From: Pseudomonas nitroreducens NBRC 12694
Lineage (GTDB): Bacteria > Pseudomonadota > Gammaproteobacteria > Pseudomonadales > Pseudomonadaceae
Assembly (NCBI RefSeq): GCF_002091755.1
Contig: NZ_BDAI01000001.1
Location: 186,001-250,000, forward strand
Reading direction: 5' to 3'
DNA length: 64,000 nucleotides
The translations under genes were made by a program, and so were the position numbers. Of the stretch, positions 40,387-48,598 are shown in pieces; position 1 is the stretch's first letter, and each line of letters opens with the position of its first letter. The notes below the pieces were generated by a model. It had not been told where the DNA came from, did not search any database, and saw only the letters and a list, made by a program, of their open reading frames with translations.

Positions 40387-40937
40387 ACCACACAATGCGC
40401 CTGTTCCTGATCATCGCCAGCCTGCTGCTGGGCAGCTGCGGCAATGTCGGCGTCGAACACTACGCCAAGGAGCGCCCGAGCCTGGACCTGCCGGTATTCT
40501 TCGCCGGCCCGGTGAAAGCCTGGGGCATCTTCCAGAAACCCTCGGGCGAAGTGGTCAAGCGCTTCGCGGTGGACATCACCAGCCGCCGCGAAGGCGAGCG
40601 ACTGATCCTCGATGAGCGTTTCCTCTACAGCGACGGTACGCGCCAGCAGCGCGTCTGGACCCTGACCCCCGACGGCACCGGACGCTGGCGGGGACGCGCC
40701 GCCGACGTGGTGGGCGAAGCCACCGGAGAAGTCGCCGGCAACGCACTGCGCTGGCGCTACCGCCTGAACCTGGAAGTTGACGGCACCACCTGGGAAGTGA
40801 GCTTCGACGACTGGATGTACCTCATGGACGACGACACGCTGATCAATCGCTCCAGCATGCGCAAGTTCGGCGTCGAACTCGGGCAGGTGACCTTGTTCTT
40901 CCGCCGAGAGGGCGCCGCGGATCCCAGCAGAAGCTGA
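40383..40937 (+). CDS. DUF3833 lipoprotein
   Basis: 184 residues. Lipobox Leu-Leu-Leu-Gly-Ser-Cys-Gly (Cys about 19), so a membrane lipoprotein. The mature part matches DUF3833 (Phe-Phe-x-Gly-x-Val-Lys-Ala-Trp-Gly-Ile-Phe and Asp-Asp-Trp-Met-Tyr-Leu-Met-Asp-Asp). Function unknown; the family travels with the light-inducible methyltransferase/photolyase genes. ATGA overlap with the previous gene. Confidence 0.85.
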   Translation: MNHTMRLFLIIASLLLGSCGNVGVEHYAKERPSLDLPVFFAGPVKAWGIFQKPSGEVVKRFAVDITSRREGERLILDERFLYSDGTRQQRVWTLTPDGTGRWRGRAADVVGEATGEVAGNALRWRYRLNLEVDGTTWEVSFDDWMYLMDDDTLINRSSMRKFGVELGQVTLFFRREGAADPSRS

Positions 40938-40986
40938 GGCAGGCGCACACCTCTATTCCGACGGCCGTGCCGGCCAGGAGTACTCC

Positions 40987-41292
40987 ATGACGTTGCAGGA
41001 ATTCGCACAGGCCGCCACGGCCGGGCATATCCAGGCTATCGAAGTGATTTCGCTGGAGGGCGGATTCTATGTGCTGCAGGCGCGCCTGGCCGAGGGTTTG
41101 CGGCCGATTCGCGGCGAACGCGAGCAGGTGCTGCAGTTGCGCTCGACCACCGAGGTACGTGCAGTGCTGGCCGAATGGGCGTCACTACCCTGCGAGCTAG
41201 TGCAGCATTGCGTCCACGACGAGATCTGCGCTTCACATCCGACAGCCGTTGCGCCACTGCGTGTGCCACTTTCGCTGGAGCGCCGCGAATGA
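40987..41292 (+). CDS. DUF6482-like small protein
   Basis: 101 residues, soluble. Begins Met-Thr-Leu-Gln-Glu-Phe and holds a strand-rich core (Gly-Gly-Phe-Tyr-Val-Leu-Gln-Ala). Ends with an ATGA overlap into the photolyase gene. Ribosome site AGGAG. No biochemical role is known to me; its position implies a light-stress function. Confidence 0.75.
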   Translation: MTLQEFAQAATAGHIQAIEVISLEGGFYVLQARLAEGLRPIRGEREQVLQLRSTTEVRAVLAEWASLPCELVQHCVHDEICASHPTAVAPLRVPLSLERRE

Positions 41293-42830
41293 TGGAGAAG
41301 CCACGCCGGCTCGGTCTGCTGCTGGGCGATCAGTTGAGCTTCGAGCTGTCGCTGTTCGAGGTGCTGGACCCCGCCCAGGACGCGATCCTGATGGCCGAGG
41401 TGAATCAGGAGGCACGCTATGTGCCCCATCATCCGCAGAAGATCGTGCTCATCTTCAGCGCCATGCGCCACTTCGCCCAGGCGCTGCGCGAGCGCGGCTG
41501 GCGGGTAATCTACGTGGCGCTGGACGATCCCGAAAACCGCGGCAGCATCGCCGGTGAAGTCGAACGCTGGCATGCCGCTCTGGGTGAACCGCAGGTGCAT
41601 TTCACCGAATGCGGCGAGTGGCGGCTGGAGCGGGCGCTGCGAGACAGCGCGGTGCCGCTGAGCTGGCACGAAGACCGCCGCTTCCTGTGCAGCCGCGAGG
41701 AGTTCGCGCGCTGGGCCGGGGCGCGTCGACAATTGCGCATGGAGCACTTCTACCGGGAGATGCGCCGGCGCACCGGCCTGCTGATGGAGCCCGACGGCCA
41801 CCCCGTGGGCGGCACCTGGAACCTCGACGCAGACAACCGCAAACCCCTGCCGCGAGGGCTGCGCGGACCCTTTGCGGCACGCTTCGGCCAGGACGCCGTC
41901 ACCCGCGAGGTGATGGCGCTGGTCGGTGCGCGCTTCAGCGACCACTACGGCCGTCTGCAGGGCTTCGACTACCCGGTAACCCACTCCCAGGCACAGGAGC
42001 TCTGGCAGCACTTCCTGGAGTTCTCCCTGCCGGCTTTCGGTGACTACCAGGACGCCATGGCCGAAGGCGAGCCCTACCTGTTCCACGCCCGCATCAGCGC
42101 CGCGCTGAACATCGGGTTGCTGGAGGTGCGTCAGCTTGGCGAGGATGTGGAGCAGGCCTATCGCCAGGGACGGGTCCCGCTGAACGCGGCCGAGGGCTTC
42201 ATTCGCCAACTGATCGGCTGGCGCGAGTATGTGCATGGCATCTACTGGCTGCGCATGCCCGAGTACGCCCAGCTCAACGTGCTGGGTAACAGCCGCCCGC
42301 TGCCGGAGTTCTACTGGACCGGCAGGACGGACATGCGCTGCATGGCCCAGGCGATCGGTCAGACCCTTGAGCTGGGCTACGCGCACCACATCCAGCGGCT
42401 CATGGTCACCGGCAATTTCGCCTTGCTGGCGGGTATCGCGCCCCCGGCCGTCTGTGACTGGTACCTGGCCGTGTACCTGGATGCCTTCGACTGGGTCGAA
42501 CTGCCCAACACGCTGGGTATGGTGATGCACGCCGACGGCGGCTACCTGGGCTCCAAGCCCTATTGCGCGAGCGGGCGGTACATCCAGCGGATGTCCAACC
42601 ACTGCGGCTCGTGCCGCTACAGGGTCGACAAGGCGACAGAGGAAGATGCCTGCCCCTTCAATGCCCTGTACTGGCACTTCCTCATGCGCCACCGCGAGCG
42701 GCTCGGCAACAATCCGCGGTTGTCGATGCCCTATCGCAACCTGCAACGCATGGACGATGAACGCAGCCTGGCCCTGTGGCAACGCGGCGAGGCACTGCTC
42801 GCGCGCCTGGATGCGGGGCAGGCGCTATGA
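41289..42830 (+). CDS. phrB: FeS-type cryptochrome/(6-4) photolyase (PhrB-like)
   Basis: 513 residues. N-terminal DPRP domain (Leu-Gly-Leu-Leu-Leu-Gly-Asp-Gln-Leu) and a C-terminal FAD-binding helical domain. Four Cys able to hold a [4Fe-4S] cluster: Cys in Lys-Pro-Tyr-Cys, then Cys-Gly-Ser-Cys and Asp-Ala-Cys-Pro-Phe near residues 435-460, as in the bacterial (6-4) photolyase PhrB. It repairs UV photoproducts with light. Located in an operon with a LitR box, so expression probably rises in the light it needs. Confidence 0.92.
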   Translation: MMEKPRRLGLLLGDQLSFELSLFEVLDPAQDAILMAEVNQEARYVPHHPQKIVLIFSAMRHFAQALRERGWRVIYVALDDPENRGSIAGEVERWHAALGEPQVHFTECGEWRLERALRDSAVPLSWHEDRRFLCSREEFARWAGARRQLRMEHFYREMRRRTGLLMEPDGHPVGGTWNLDADNRKPLPRGLRGPFAARFGQDAVTREVMALVGARFSDHYGRLQGFDYPVTHSQAQELWQHFLEFSLPAFGDYQDAMAEGEPYLFHARISAALNIGLLEVRQLGEDVEQAYRQGRVPLNAAEGFIRQLIGWREYVHGIYWLRMPEYAQLNVLGNSRPLPEFYWTGRTDMRCMAQAIGQTLELGYAHHIQRLMVTGNFALLAGIAPPAVCDWYLAVYLDAFDWVELPNTLGMVMHADGGYLGSKPYCASGRYIQRMSNHCGSCRYRVDKATEEDACPFNALYWHFLMRHRERLGNNPRLSMPYRNLQRMDDERSLALWQRGEALLARLDAGQAL

Positions 42831-42982
42831 GGAAATCGGTGCTGCCGCAAAAGATCTGCGCCGTCTGCAGCCGCCCTTTCACCTGGCGGCGGCGCTGGGC
42901 ACGTTGTTGGGATGAGGTGCTTTATTGCTCCGAGCGCTGCCGACGCTCACCGGCCAAGCGCGAAGCGCAGCATCAGCGGTAG
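42827..42982 (+). CDS. DUF2256 zinc-ribbon protein
   Basis: 51 residues: Lys-Ile-Cys-x2-Cys-x3-Phe-x-Trp-Arg-Arg-Arg-Trp ... Tyr-Cys-x2-Cys, the four-Cys pattern and Trp/Arg-rich centre of DUF2256. Starts in the ATGA of the photolyase stop, so it is a genuine coupled gene. The family is commonly fused or adjacent to photolyases. The 3' end overlaps the convergent DUF2878 gene by 36 bases. Confidence 0.85.
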   Translation: MRKSVLPQKICAVCSRPFTWRRRWARCWDEVLYCSERCRRSPAKREAQHQR

Positions 42983-43438
42983 CGCGGCCGCCCACACCAG
43001 CGCCAGCAGCAACGCCGACCACGCGATGCCCAGGGGTAGGCCCACTCCTGCCAGCGGTGCGCCCGCACAATACGCCAACGGCCCGCCCAGAGCGCCCAGG
43101 CAGGCGCCGCGCCAGACCGGTCGCGCGGCCCAGGCCAGGCTGTGGCGCAACCCGCTGGCGAACACCAGCCAGAGCAGGACCAGCCAGCCCGGCAGCAAGG
43201 CCCCGTGAAAATCGAAAAACCCCAGCCAACCCAGCGTCGCATCCAGCACGCAACCGGCCAGGGCTACGCCGAGAGCCGCTATGCCCTCTTCCACTTTTCG
43301 CCGACACAACGCCAGGTGCGCCAGCAGCCCGAGCGCTACCACACCCAACAGCACGGGCCGCTGCGCCCCGAGCACACAACCCCACCAGCCAAGCTGCAGC
43401 CAGATCGCGTTGGCCAGCAGAGGCAGGCGCCGGTGCAT
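42947..43438 (-). CDS. DUF2878 membrane protein
   Basis: 163 residues, about five transmembrane segments, conserved Asn-Ala-Ile-Trp-Leu-Gln-Leu-Gly-Trp-Trp near the start and Asp-Phe-His-Gly in the middle, matching DUF2878. Start ATG 43438 shares a TGATG with the stop of the methyltransferase. Last gene of the minus-strand light operon. Function unknown. Confidence 0.85.
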   Translation of the reverse strand: MHRRLPLLANAIWLQLGWWGCVLGAQRPVLLGVVALGLLAHLALCRRKVEEGIAALGVALAGCVLDATLGWLGFFDFHGALLPGWLVLLWLVFASGLRHSLAWAARPVWRGACLGALGGPLAYCAGAPLAGVGLPLGIAWSALLLALVWAAALPLMLRFALGR

Positions 43439-44706
43439 CAGGCGTCCAGGTGATCCGCCAGGCTCGCCTTGCGCGCCGCAGGCCCGGCCCACAGCAGATG
43501 CGCCACGCCGATGGCGCGCTCCTCGAAGCCGCCCTGGCAATAGCACAGGTAGAACTCCCACAGGCGCTGGAAGCTTTCGTCATAGCCCAGTTCCAGCAGT
43601 TCGGTGCGCGCTTGCCGGAGGTTATCGCGCCAATGCCGCAGGGTCAGCGCATAGTCCCCGGCAAAATCTTCCAAATGGATGAGGTTGAGCCCCGTGTGCT
43701 GCGTCGCGGTCTGCAGCAGCGTGGTGATCGAAGGCAGCGCGCCGCCGGGGAAGATGTAGCGCTGGATGAAGTCCACCGACCGCCGCGCCTGCTCGTAGCG
43801 CTGGTCGCGGATGGTGATGGACTGCAGCAGCATCAGCCCGTCGTCCTTGAGCAAGGCAGCGCAGCGACGGAAGTAGTCGGGCAGGTAGCGATGGCCGACC
43901 GCTTCGATCATCTCGATGGACACCAGCTTGTCGTAGCTGCCGCGCAACTCGCGGTAATCCTGCATCAGCAGGGTCACGCGATCCTCCAGGCCGCATTCGC
44001 GGATGCGGTATTGGGCGCAGGCGTATTGCTGCTCCGACAGCGTCGTGGTCGTCACACGACAGCCATAATGGGTGGCAGCATACAGCGCGAGGCTGCCCCA
44101 GCCGGTGCCGATCTCCAGCAGATGATCCTGCGGTTGCAGATCGAGCTTCCGGCAGATGACCTCCAGCTTGTTCAACTGCGCCTGTTCCAGGCTCTGCGTA
44201 GGGCTTTGGAACACCGCCGAGGAATACATCAGCGTCGGGTCCAGCAGGCGCTCGAACAGGTCGTTGCCCAGGTCGTAGTGCGCGCGGATATTGCGCTGCG
44301 AGCCGCGACGGCTGTTACGGTTGAGCCAGTGCAGCAGACGCAGCGCAGGCTTGGCAAACAGCGCCAGGCCGCCCTCCATCGCATCGAGCACGTCCAGGTT
44401 GGCGACGAACAGCCGAGTGACCAGCGCCAGGTCCGGGCTGCTCCAGTATCCCTGGATGTAGGCCTCCCCTGCGCCGATCGAGCCGTTGCACGCCACCATC
44501 CCCCATACGGCGTCGTCATGCACGTCGATCACCGCGCGCAAGGGACTGCGCCGGTCGCCGAAGTCCAGCAGGCTATCGGCGCGACGCACCTGCAGCCAGC
44601 CATGCCGCAGTCGCCGCAGGCGAGCGAGCACCGCCTGACGGAACAGGTTGCCGGCCAAAGGTGCGGCGCCACCGGCTTTATCGGCGCTCAGGGTGGGTTC
44701 TGTCAT
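43438..44706 (-). CDS. cyclopropane-fatty-acyl-phospholipid synthase-like methyltransferase
   Basis: 422 residues. SAM-binding Leu-Leu-Glu-Ile-Gly-Thr-Gly-Trp-Gly-Ser (about 203-212), upstream His-Tyr-Asp-Leu-Gly-Asn-Asp-Leu-Phe and Met-Tyr-Ser-Ser-Ala, and downstream Ser-Ile-Glu-Met-Ile-Glu-Ala-Val-Gly, all of the CFA synthase family. It should methylate unsaturated acyl chains of membrane lipids, possibly to furan or branched/cyclopropane fatty acids that quench singlet oxygen. ATG at 44706 has GAGGAG and lies inside the DUF1365 gene (29-base overlap). Confidence 0.9.
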   Translation of the reverse strand: MTEPTLSADKAGGAAPLAGNLFRQAVLARLRRLRHGWLQVRRADSLLDFGDRRSPLRAVIDVHDDAVWGMVACNGSIGAGEAYIQGYWSSPDLALVTRLFVANLDVLDAMEGGLALFAKPALRLLHWLNRNSRRGSQRNIRAHYDLGNDLFERLLDPTLMYSSAVFQSPTQSLEQAQLNKLEVICRKLDLQPQDHLLEIGTGWGSLALYAATHYGCRVTTTTLSEQQYACAQYRIRECGLEDRVTLLMQDYRELRGSYDKLVSIEMIEAVGHRYLPDYFRRCAALLKDDGLMLLQSITIRDQRYEQARRSVDFIQRYIFPGGALPSITTLLQTATQHTGLNLIHLEDFAGDYALTLRHWRDNLRQARTELLELGYDESFQRLWEFYLCYCQGGFEERAIGVAHLLWAGPAARKASLADHLDA

Positions 44707-45493
44707 GGTCAGGCTCCTCGACGGCACAGTGGCCGACACTCAGGCGATGGTCGCTCGCCTGGTGGTCGTGCAAAGGGATGCGCTTGAACAGCAGGCGTAA
44801 CGCCTGCCAGTAGATGGCTGCAACGGTGCGCAGGCTCATCCAGGGGAATGCCAGCAGGTGCCGCCGCAGCGCCGCGCCGTTCAGCTCCTGGCGGTGCAGA
44901 TCGAGATGGGCCTGGAACACCCGGTGGCCGGCGCGCCAGTTTTCCATCTGTACATGCACACGGGACTGATCGATGTGAAAGCGCATCCGGTACTCCATCT
45001 CCCTGGGCAGGAACGGCGAGACATGGAAGGCCTTGGCCACCGCGAATTCCTGGGGTGCGCCGGGCTTCACCGGCAGCACGTAGTGGTAGCGCTCACGCCA
45101 GGGGGTATTGCGTACCTCGCAGAGGATCGCAGCCAGGCGGCCTTCGCGGTCGTGGCAGAAGTAGAAGCTCACCGGGTTGAACCACAGGCCCCAGCTGCGC
45201 AGTTGGGTGAGCAGCTGGATCGGCCCGGCGGGCGACTCGCCCAGTGCCTCGCGCAGAAGGCAGCGTACGCCCTCCTCCAGCGACATCCCGGTCCCCGTCC
45301 AAGCGGGCAGGTAGTCACTTTCCCGCCAGCTCAGTGGAGCAAAACGCGAGGCACGCAACAGCGGCGAGAGCCGCATCACAGACGCTGGCTCGGCCAGGTC
45401 CAGCAGAATCATGCCCACCGGATAACGGAAAGCATGCACGCGGGGCAGCAGGCGCCGGTGCACCACCCAGCCACGGCAGAGGCTGCTGTTCAC
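44678..45493 (-). CDS. DUF1365 protein
   Basis: 271 residues from a GTG at 45493 that overlaps the preceding stop in GTGA. Family motifs: Val-His-Arg-Arg-Leu-Leu-Pro-Arg-Val-His-Ala-Phe-Arg-Tyr, Leu-Arg-Ser-Trp-Gly-Leu-Trp-Phe-Asn-Pro-Val-Ser-Phe-Tyr-Phe-Cys and His-Val-Ser-Pro-Phe. DUF1365 always travels with a CFA-like methyltransferase and an FAD oxidoreductase, as here, and is thought to act in the same lipid modification. Confidence 0.9.
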   Translation of the reverse strand: MNSSLCRGWVVHRRLLPRVHAFRYPVGMILLDLAEPASVMRLSPLLRASRFAPLSWRESDYLPAWTGTGMSLEEGVRCLLREALGESPAGPIQLLTQLRSWGLWFNPVSFYFCHDREGRLAAILCEVRNTPWRERYHYVLPVKPGAPQEFAVAKAFHVSPFLPREMEYRMRFHIDQSRVHVQMENWRAGHRVFQAHLDLHRQELNGAALRRHLLAFPWMSLRTVAAIYWQALRLLFKRIPLHDHQASDHRLSVGHCAVEEPDHDRTHPERR

Positions 45494-46737
45494 AGCCGCT
45501 CCCCGAAATGACCGGCAACTTCGAGGGCGCTGACCACACCGTCCTCGTGGAAACCGTTGCCCCAATAGGCACCGCAGAAATAACTGTGCTGCCGACCCTG
45601 CAGCAGGCCGCGCCGGGCCTGCGCATCGATGCCCGGCAGGCTGAATTGCGGATGGGCGTAGTCGAAGCGCGCCAGCACCTTGGCGGGGTCGATGCGCTCG
45701 GTCTGGTTGAGGCTGACGCAGAACGTCACGGGCGCCTCGATCCCTTGAAGCAGGTTCATGTCGTAAGTCAGCGCCGCGGGCGCATCTTCCGGGCCGCCGA
45801 GGCGGTAGTTCCAGCTCGCCCAGGCGCGACGACGCCGCGGCAAAAGGCGGGTGTCGGTATGCAGGACGACTTCGTTGCTGGCATAGCCGAGAGCAGAGAG
45901 CACCGTCTGCTCAGCCGCACTAGGCGCCTCCAGCAGGGCCAGGGCCTGGTCGCTGTGACAGGCGAACACTACCTTGTCGAATCGTTCGATTCCCGCAGCG
46001 CTGTGAATCTCCACGCCCTGCGCATCACGCCGGACGCGGTGCACCGGGCAGCTCAGACGGATCCGCTCGCGATACCCCGCCGTCAAGGGCGCCACGTAAC
46101 TGCGCGAGCCCCCTTCCACCACACGCCATTGCGGTCGGTTGTTCACCGACAGCAGGCCATGGTTGGCGAAGAAGCGGATGAAGAACTGCAACGGAAAATC
46201 CAGCATGCGGGCGCGCGACATCGACCAGATGGCCGAGCCCATCGGCACGATGTAATGCTCGATGAAGCGATCGCCATAGTCGCCAGCGCGCAGGTAGTCG
46301 CCGAGCGTCAACGTCAGGGGAATGCGCTGCTCGGCGTGGTCTTCGAGCGCTTCGCGGTTGAAGCGCAGGATGTCGTGCAGCATGCCCCAGAAGCCGGGCG
46401 AGACCAGATTGCGCCGCTGGGCGAACAGGGTGTTGAGGTCATGGCCGTTGTACTCCAGGCCGGTGGCCGGATCGTGCACGGAAAAGCTCATCTGGGTCGG
46501 CCGCGAGGCAACGCCCAGAAGATCCAGCAACTGGATGAAGCGCGGGTAGGTCCAGTCGTTGAAGACGATGAAGCCGGTGTCCACGGCGTAGCGCTGGCCC
46601 TGCCAGTCCACATCCACGGTGTGGGTGTGGCCACCGATCCAGTCGGCGGCTTCGAAGACGCAGACCTCGTGACTGCGCGCCAGCAGATGGGCGCAGGTGA
46701 GGCCGGAGATGCCGCTGCCGATAATCGCGATGCGCAT
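45490..46737 (-). CDS. FAD-dependent flavin amine-oxidase-type oxidoreductase
   Basis: 415 residues. Dinucleotide motif Ile-Ala-Ile-Ile-Gly-Ser-Gly-Ile-Ser-Gly (3-12) and Asp-Trp-Ile-Gly-Gly-His-Thr-His-Thr-Val (about 33-42), typical of the amine-oxidase-like partners of DUF1365. Start at the ATG 46737, two bases after the SDR stop. Probably introduces or removes a double bond in a membrane acyl chain together with the methyltransferase. Confidence 0.9.
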   Translation of the reverse strand: MRIAIIGSGISGLTCAHLLARSHEVCVFEAADWIGGHTHTVDVDWQGQRYAVDTGFIVFNDWTYPRFIQLLDLLGVASRPTQMSFSVHDPATGLEYNGHDLNTLFAQRRNLVSPGFWGMLHDILRFNREALEDHAEQRIPLTLTLGDYLRAGDYGDRFIEHYIVPMGSAIWSMSRARMLDFPLQFFIRFFANHGLLSVNNRPQWRVVEGGSRSYVAPLTAGYRERIRLSCPVHRVRRDAQGVEIHSAAGIERFDKVVFACHSDQALALLEAPSAAEQTVLSALGYASNEVVLHTDTRLLPRRRRAWASWNYRLGGPEDAPAALTYDMNLLQGIEAPVTFCVSLNQTERIDPAKVLARFDYAHPQFSLPGIDAQARRGLLQGRQHSYFCGAYWGNGFHEDGVVSALEVAGHFGERL

Positions 46738-46739
46738 GC

Positions 46740-47495
46740 TCAGGCCTCCGCCGGACGGCGGGCGAGCCGTCGACCGAGCCCCAGGCGCCAGCGCGAGGGC
46801 AACGCGCCCAGCAGCCGCAGGATCAGGACGAAGGCACGCGGGAAGGCGATCTCCAACGGACGGGACTCCAGGCGCTGGACGATATGCTCGGCAGCGCGCT
46901 CCACCGGCCAGATCATGGGCATGGGGAAATCGTTTTGCCGGGTCAGCGGCGTCTCCACGAAGCCGGGGCTCACCAGGGTCGTATCGATGCCCTCGCCCGC
47001 CAGGTCGATGCGCAGCGATTCCAGCAGGTAACGCAGCGCGGCCTTGGAGGCCCCATAGGCACCGGCGCGGGGCAAGGCCAGCCAGGTCACCGCGCTGCCG
47101 ATAACCACCAGGTGCGGTCGCACGCCCTGGCGCAGCAGCGGCAGGCACGCCTGGATGCATTGCGCGGCGCCCAGCACATTGGTCCTCACCACGCGCTCCA
47201 CCAACGCCGCGTCGAAACGGCCGGGCTCGAGGTATTCGCAGGTCCCGGCATTGAGCACCACGCGATCCAGCGCCCCCCAGGCCTGCTCGATGCGGCGGAC
47301 GATTTCCCGGACCTGGCCGGCGTCCGTGATGTCGCCGGGCGCTACCAGTACGCGCGCTCCGTGACGCTGGGCCAGCGCTTGCAACGGTGCGGCCTGGCGT
47401 GCCGTCACGGCCAGGCTGTGGCCCTCAGCGAGCAGCCGTTCGGCCAGCGCCGCGCCGATGCCGCTGCTGGCTCCGGTCAACCACAGGCGGCTCAT
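46740..47495 (-). CDS. short-chain dehydrogenase of the light operon
   Basis: 251 residues. Thr-Gly-Ala-Ser-Ser-Gly-Ile-Gly (7-14), Leu-Asn-Ala-Gly, Tyr-Gly-Ala-Ser-Lys catalytic pair. Overlaps the NTF2-like gene by ATGA. Substrate unknown, presumably part of the lipid-modifying set. Confidence 0.88.
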   Translation of the reverse strand: MSRLWLTGASSGIGAALAERLLAEGHSLAVTARQAAPLQALAQRHGARVLVAPGDITDAGQVREIVRRIEQAWGALDRVVLNAGTCEYLEPGRFDAALVERVVRTNVLGAAQCIQACLPLLRQGVRPHLVVIGSAVTWLALPRAGAYGASKAALRYLLESLRIDLAGEGIDTTLVSPGFVETPLTRQNDFPMPMIWPVERAAEHIVQRLESRPLEIAFPRAFVLILRLLGALPSRWRLGLGRRLARRPAEA

Positions 47496-47914
47496 GCCAG
47501 CCTCCGCTTCAGCCAGGCGATGACGCCGCCCATGACCGGCAGGTGCTCATAAAGCAGCGCTCCGGCATCGAAATAGTCCCGATGAAATTCCACGCGCTCG
47601 CCCCAGCACAGATGGCTGCAGCCTTCCACGACGATCAACTTGCCGCCCCCCAGCCGCGGATGGCGGAAATGCAGGGTCCAGCGCAGGTAGCCGCGCCCCT
47701 CGCCCACTTCATCGAAGCCGTGGAAGTCGTAGCGCAGCTCCTGGACATCGGCGTAGAGCGACTCGAAGTAGCGGCGCAACTCGGCGAGACCATCCACGCG
47801 GTGCAGCGGGTCCTGAAAGCTCACGTCCTGGCTGTAGAGGTCGCCGAGCCGGTACAGACTGGACGCGTCCAGCGAGGCAAAGCACTTGGCGAAGGATTCC
47901 AGAAACGAGGACAT
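47492..47914 (-). CDS. NTF2/SnoaL-like protein
   Basis: 140 residues forming the small cone-shaped NTF2 fold: Phe-Ala-Ser-Leu-Asp...Leu-Tyr-Ser-Gln-Asp-Val-Ser-Phe-Gln-Asp-Pro and His-Phe-Arg-His-Pro-Arg-Leu. Start at the ATG 47914 (Met-Ser-Ser-Phe). First gene of the six-gene minus-strand light operon, with two LitR-type boxes immediately upstream. Function unknown. Confidence 0.8.
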   Translation of the reverse strand: MSSFLESFAKCFASLDASSLYRLGDLYSQDVSFQDPLHRVDGLAELRRYFESLYADVQELRYDFHGFDEVGEGRGYLRWTLHFRHPRLGGGKLIVVEGCSHLCWGERVEFHRDYFDAGALLYEHLPVMGGVIAWLKRRLA

Positions 47915-47933
47915 GGTGGGCTCCGGCAAATCC

Positions 47934-47957
47934 TGTACAACTATTATTTTCTGTACA
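47934..47957 (-). promoter_or_regulatory. LitR-type box TGTAC-N14-GTACA
   Basis: Perfect arms and AT-rich centre, 20 bases before the NTF2-like gene ATG. Same spacing as at 39788 and 49529. Confidence 0.75.
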
Positions 47958-47984
47958 GGTACAAGCGAAGCCTACGGCATTAAT

Positions 47985-48009
47985 TGTACAAATCAAGTCT
48001 ACTTGTACA
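47985..48009 (-). promoter_or_regulatory. second LitR-type box, N15 variant
   Basis: TGTAC-N15-GTACA, also readable as two TTGTACAA words. It is one base longer than the other boxes and lies between the short LOV gene and the first box. May give cooperative binding. Confidence 0.55.
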
Positions 48010-48023
48010 ATTTTTACTACAGA

Positions 48024-48476
48024 TCATTGGCGGGGCTTCAGCGCGGCGAGTTGCTCCTTGAGCGCCTCGACCTCGGCCTCCAACTGGCGCACGCGGTCCT
48101 GAGCCGCGACTTCGCGGCTGACGTCGCGCTGGATGCCGATGAAGTACGTGAGCTGGTCCGCTTCGTTGCGCACCGGGGTGATCGACAGCTCGTTCCAGAA
48201 CGGCGTGCCGTCCTTGCGGAAATTGTGCAGCACCTGGCGACAGGGTTGCCCGGCGCGGATCGCCTCGCGCACGGCCTCCAGCCCCGCCTGCTGCCGCTCG
48301 CTGCCCTGCAGGAAGCGGCAGTCCTGATAGAGGATGTCGTCGACGGCAAACCCGGTCAGGCGTTCGAAGGCCGCGTTGGCATAGATCAGGATGCTGTCCT
48401 CTCCCTCCTGCTCGGCCACCACGATGCCGTCGTTGGAGGCTTCGACCATCAGTTGCAGGAGTTTGGCATTGATCAT
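48024..48476 (-). CDS. short LOV blue-light photoreceptor
   Basis: 150 residues. A single LOV domain with the flavin-adduct cysteine in Tyr-Gln-Asp-Cys-Arg-Phe-Leu-Gln-Gly (about 50-58), plus Asn-Ala-Ala-Phe-Glu and Phe-Trp-Asn-Glu-Leu. A C-terminal coiled-coil-like helix (Val-Arg-Gln-Leu-Glu-Ala-Glu-Val-Glu-Ala-Leu-Lys) follows, with no effector domain. Very like the P. putida short LOV proteins PpSB1/PpSB2. Divergent from litR; in P. mendocina such a protein works with class II LitR. The photoproduct would relieve LitR repression of the TGTAC boxes. Confidence 0.93.
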   Translation of the reverse strand: MINAKLLQLMVEASNDGIVVAEQEGEDSILIYANAAFERLTGFAVDDILYQDCRFLQGSERQQAGLEAVREAIRAGQPCRQVLHNFRKDGTPFWNELSITPVRNEADQLTYFIGIQRDVSREVAAQDRVRQLEAEVEALKEQLAALKPRQ

Positions 48477-48598
48477 GGGTTTTCCATCCGGTTCGCTGCG
48501 ATCCGCCTAGGGTAGTCGGGCGACCGGGTACTGCCTAGCTCGGCCACAAGCCTTGCCGCTGGTTTACAATCCAGGCTCCTTCGCCGCCTGGCCGCGCC

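Noticed and set aside
42925..44787. 620-codon plus-strand open frame over the methyltransferase region
   Set aside because: Antisense to the clearly recognisable DUF2878 and cyclopropane-synthase-like genes; Pro/Arg/Gln-rich shadow.
48477..48598. LitR box in the litR/short LOV divergent promoter
   Set aside because: No TGTAC or GTACA dyad is present in these 122 bases; control of litR itself is not explained by the boxes found.
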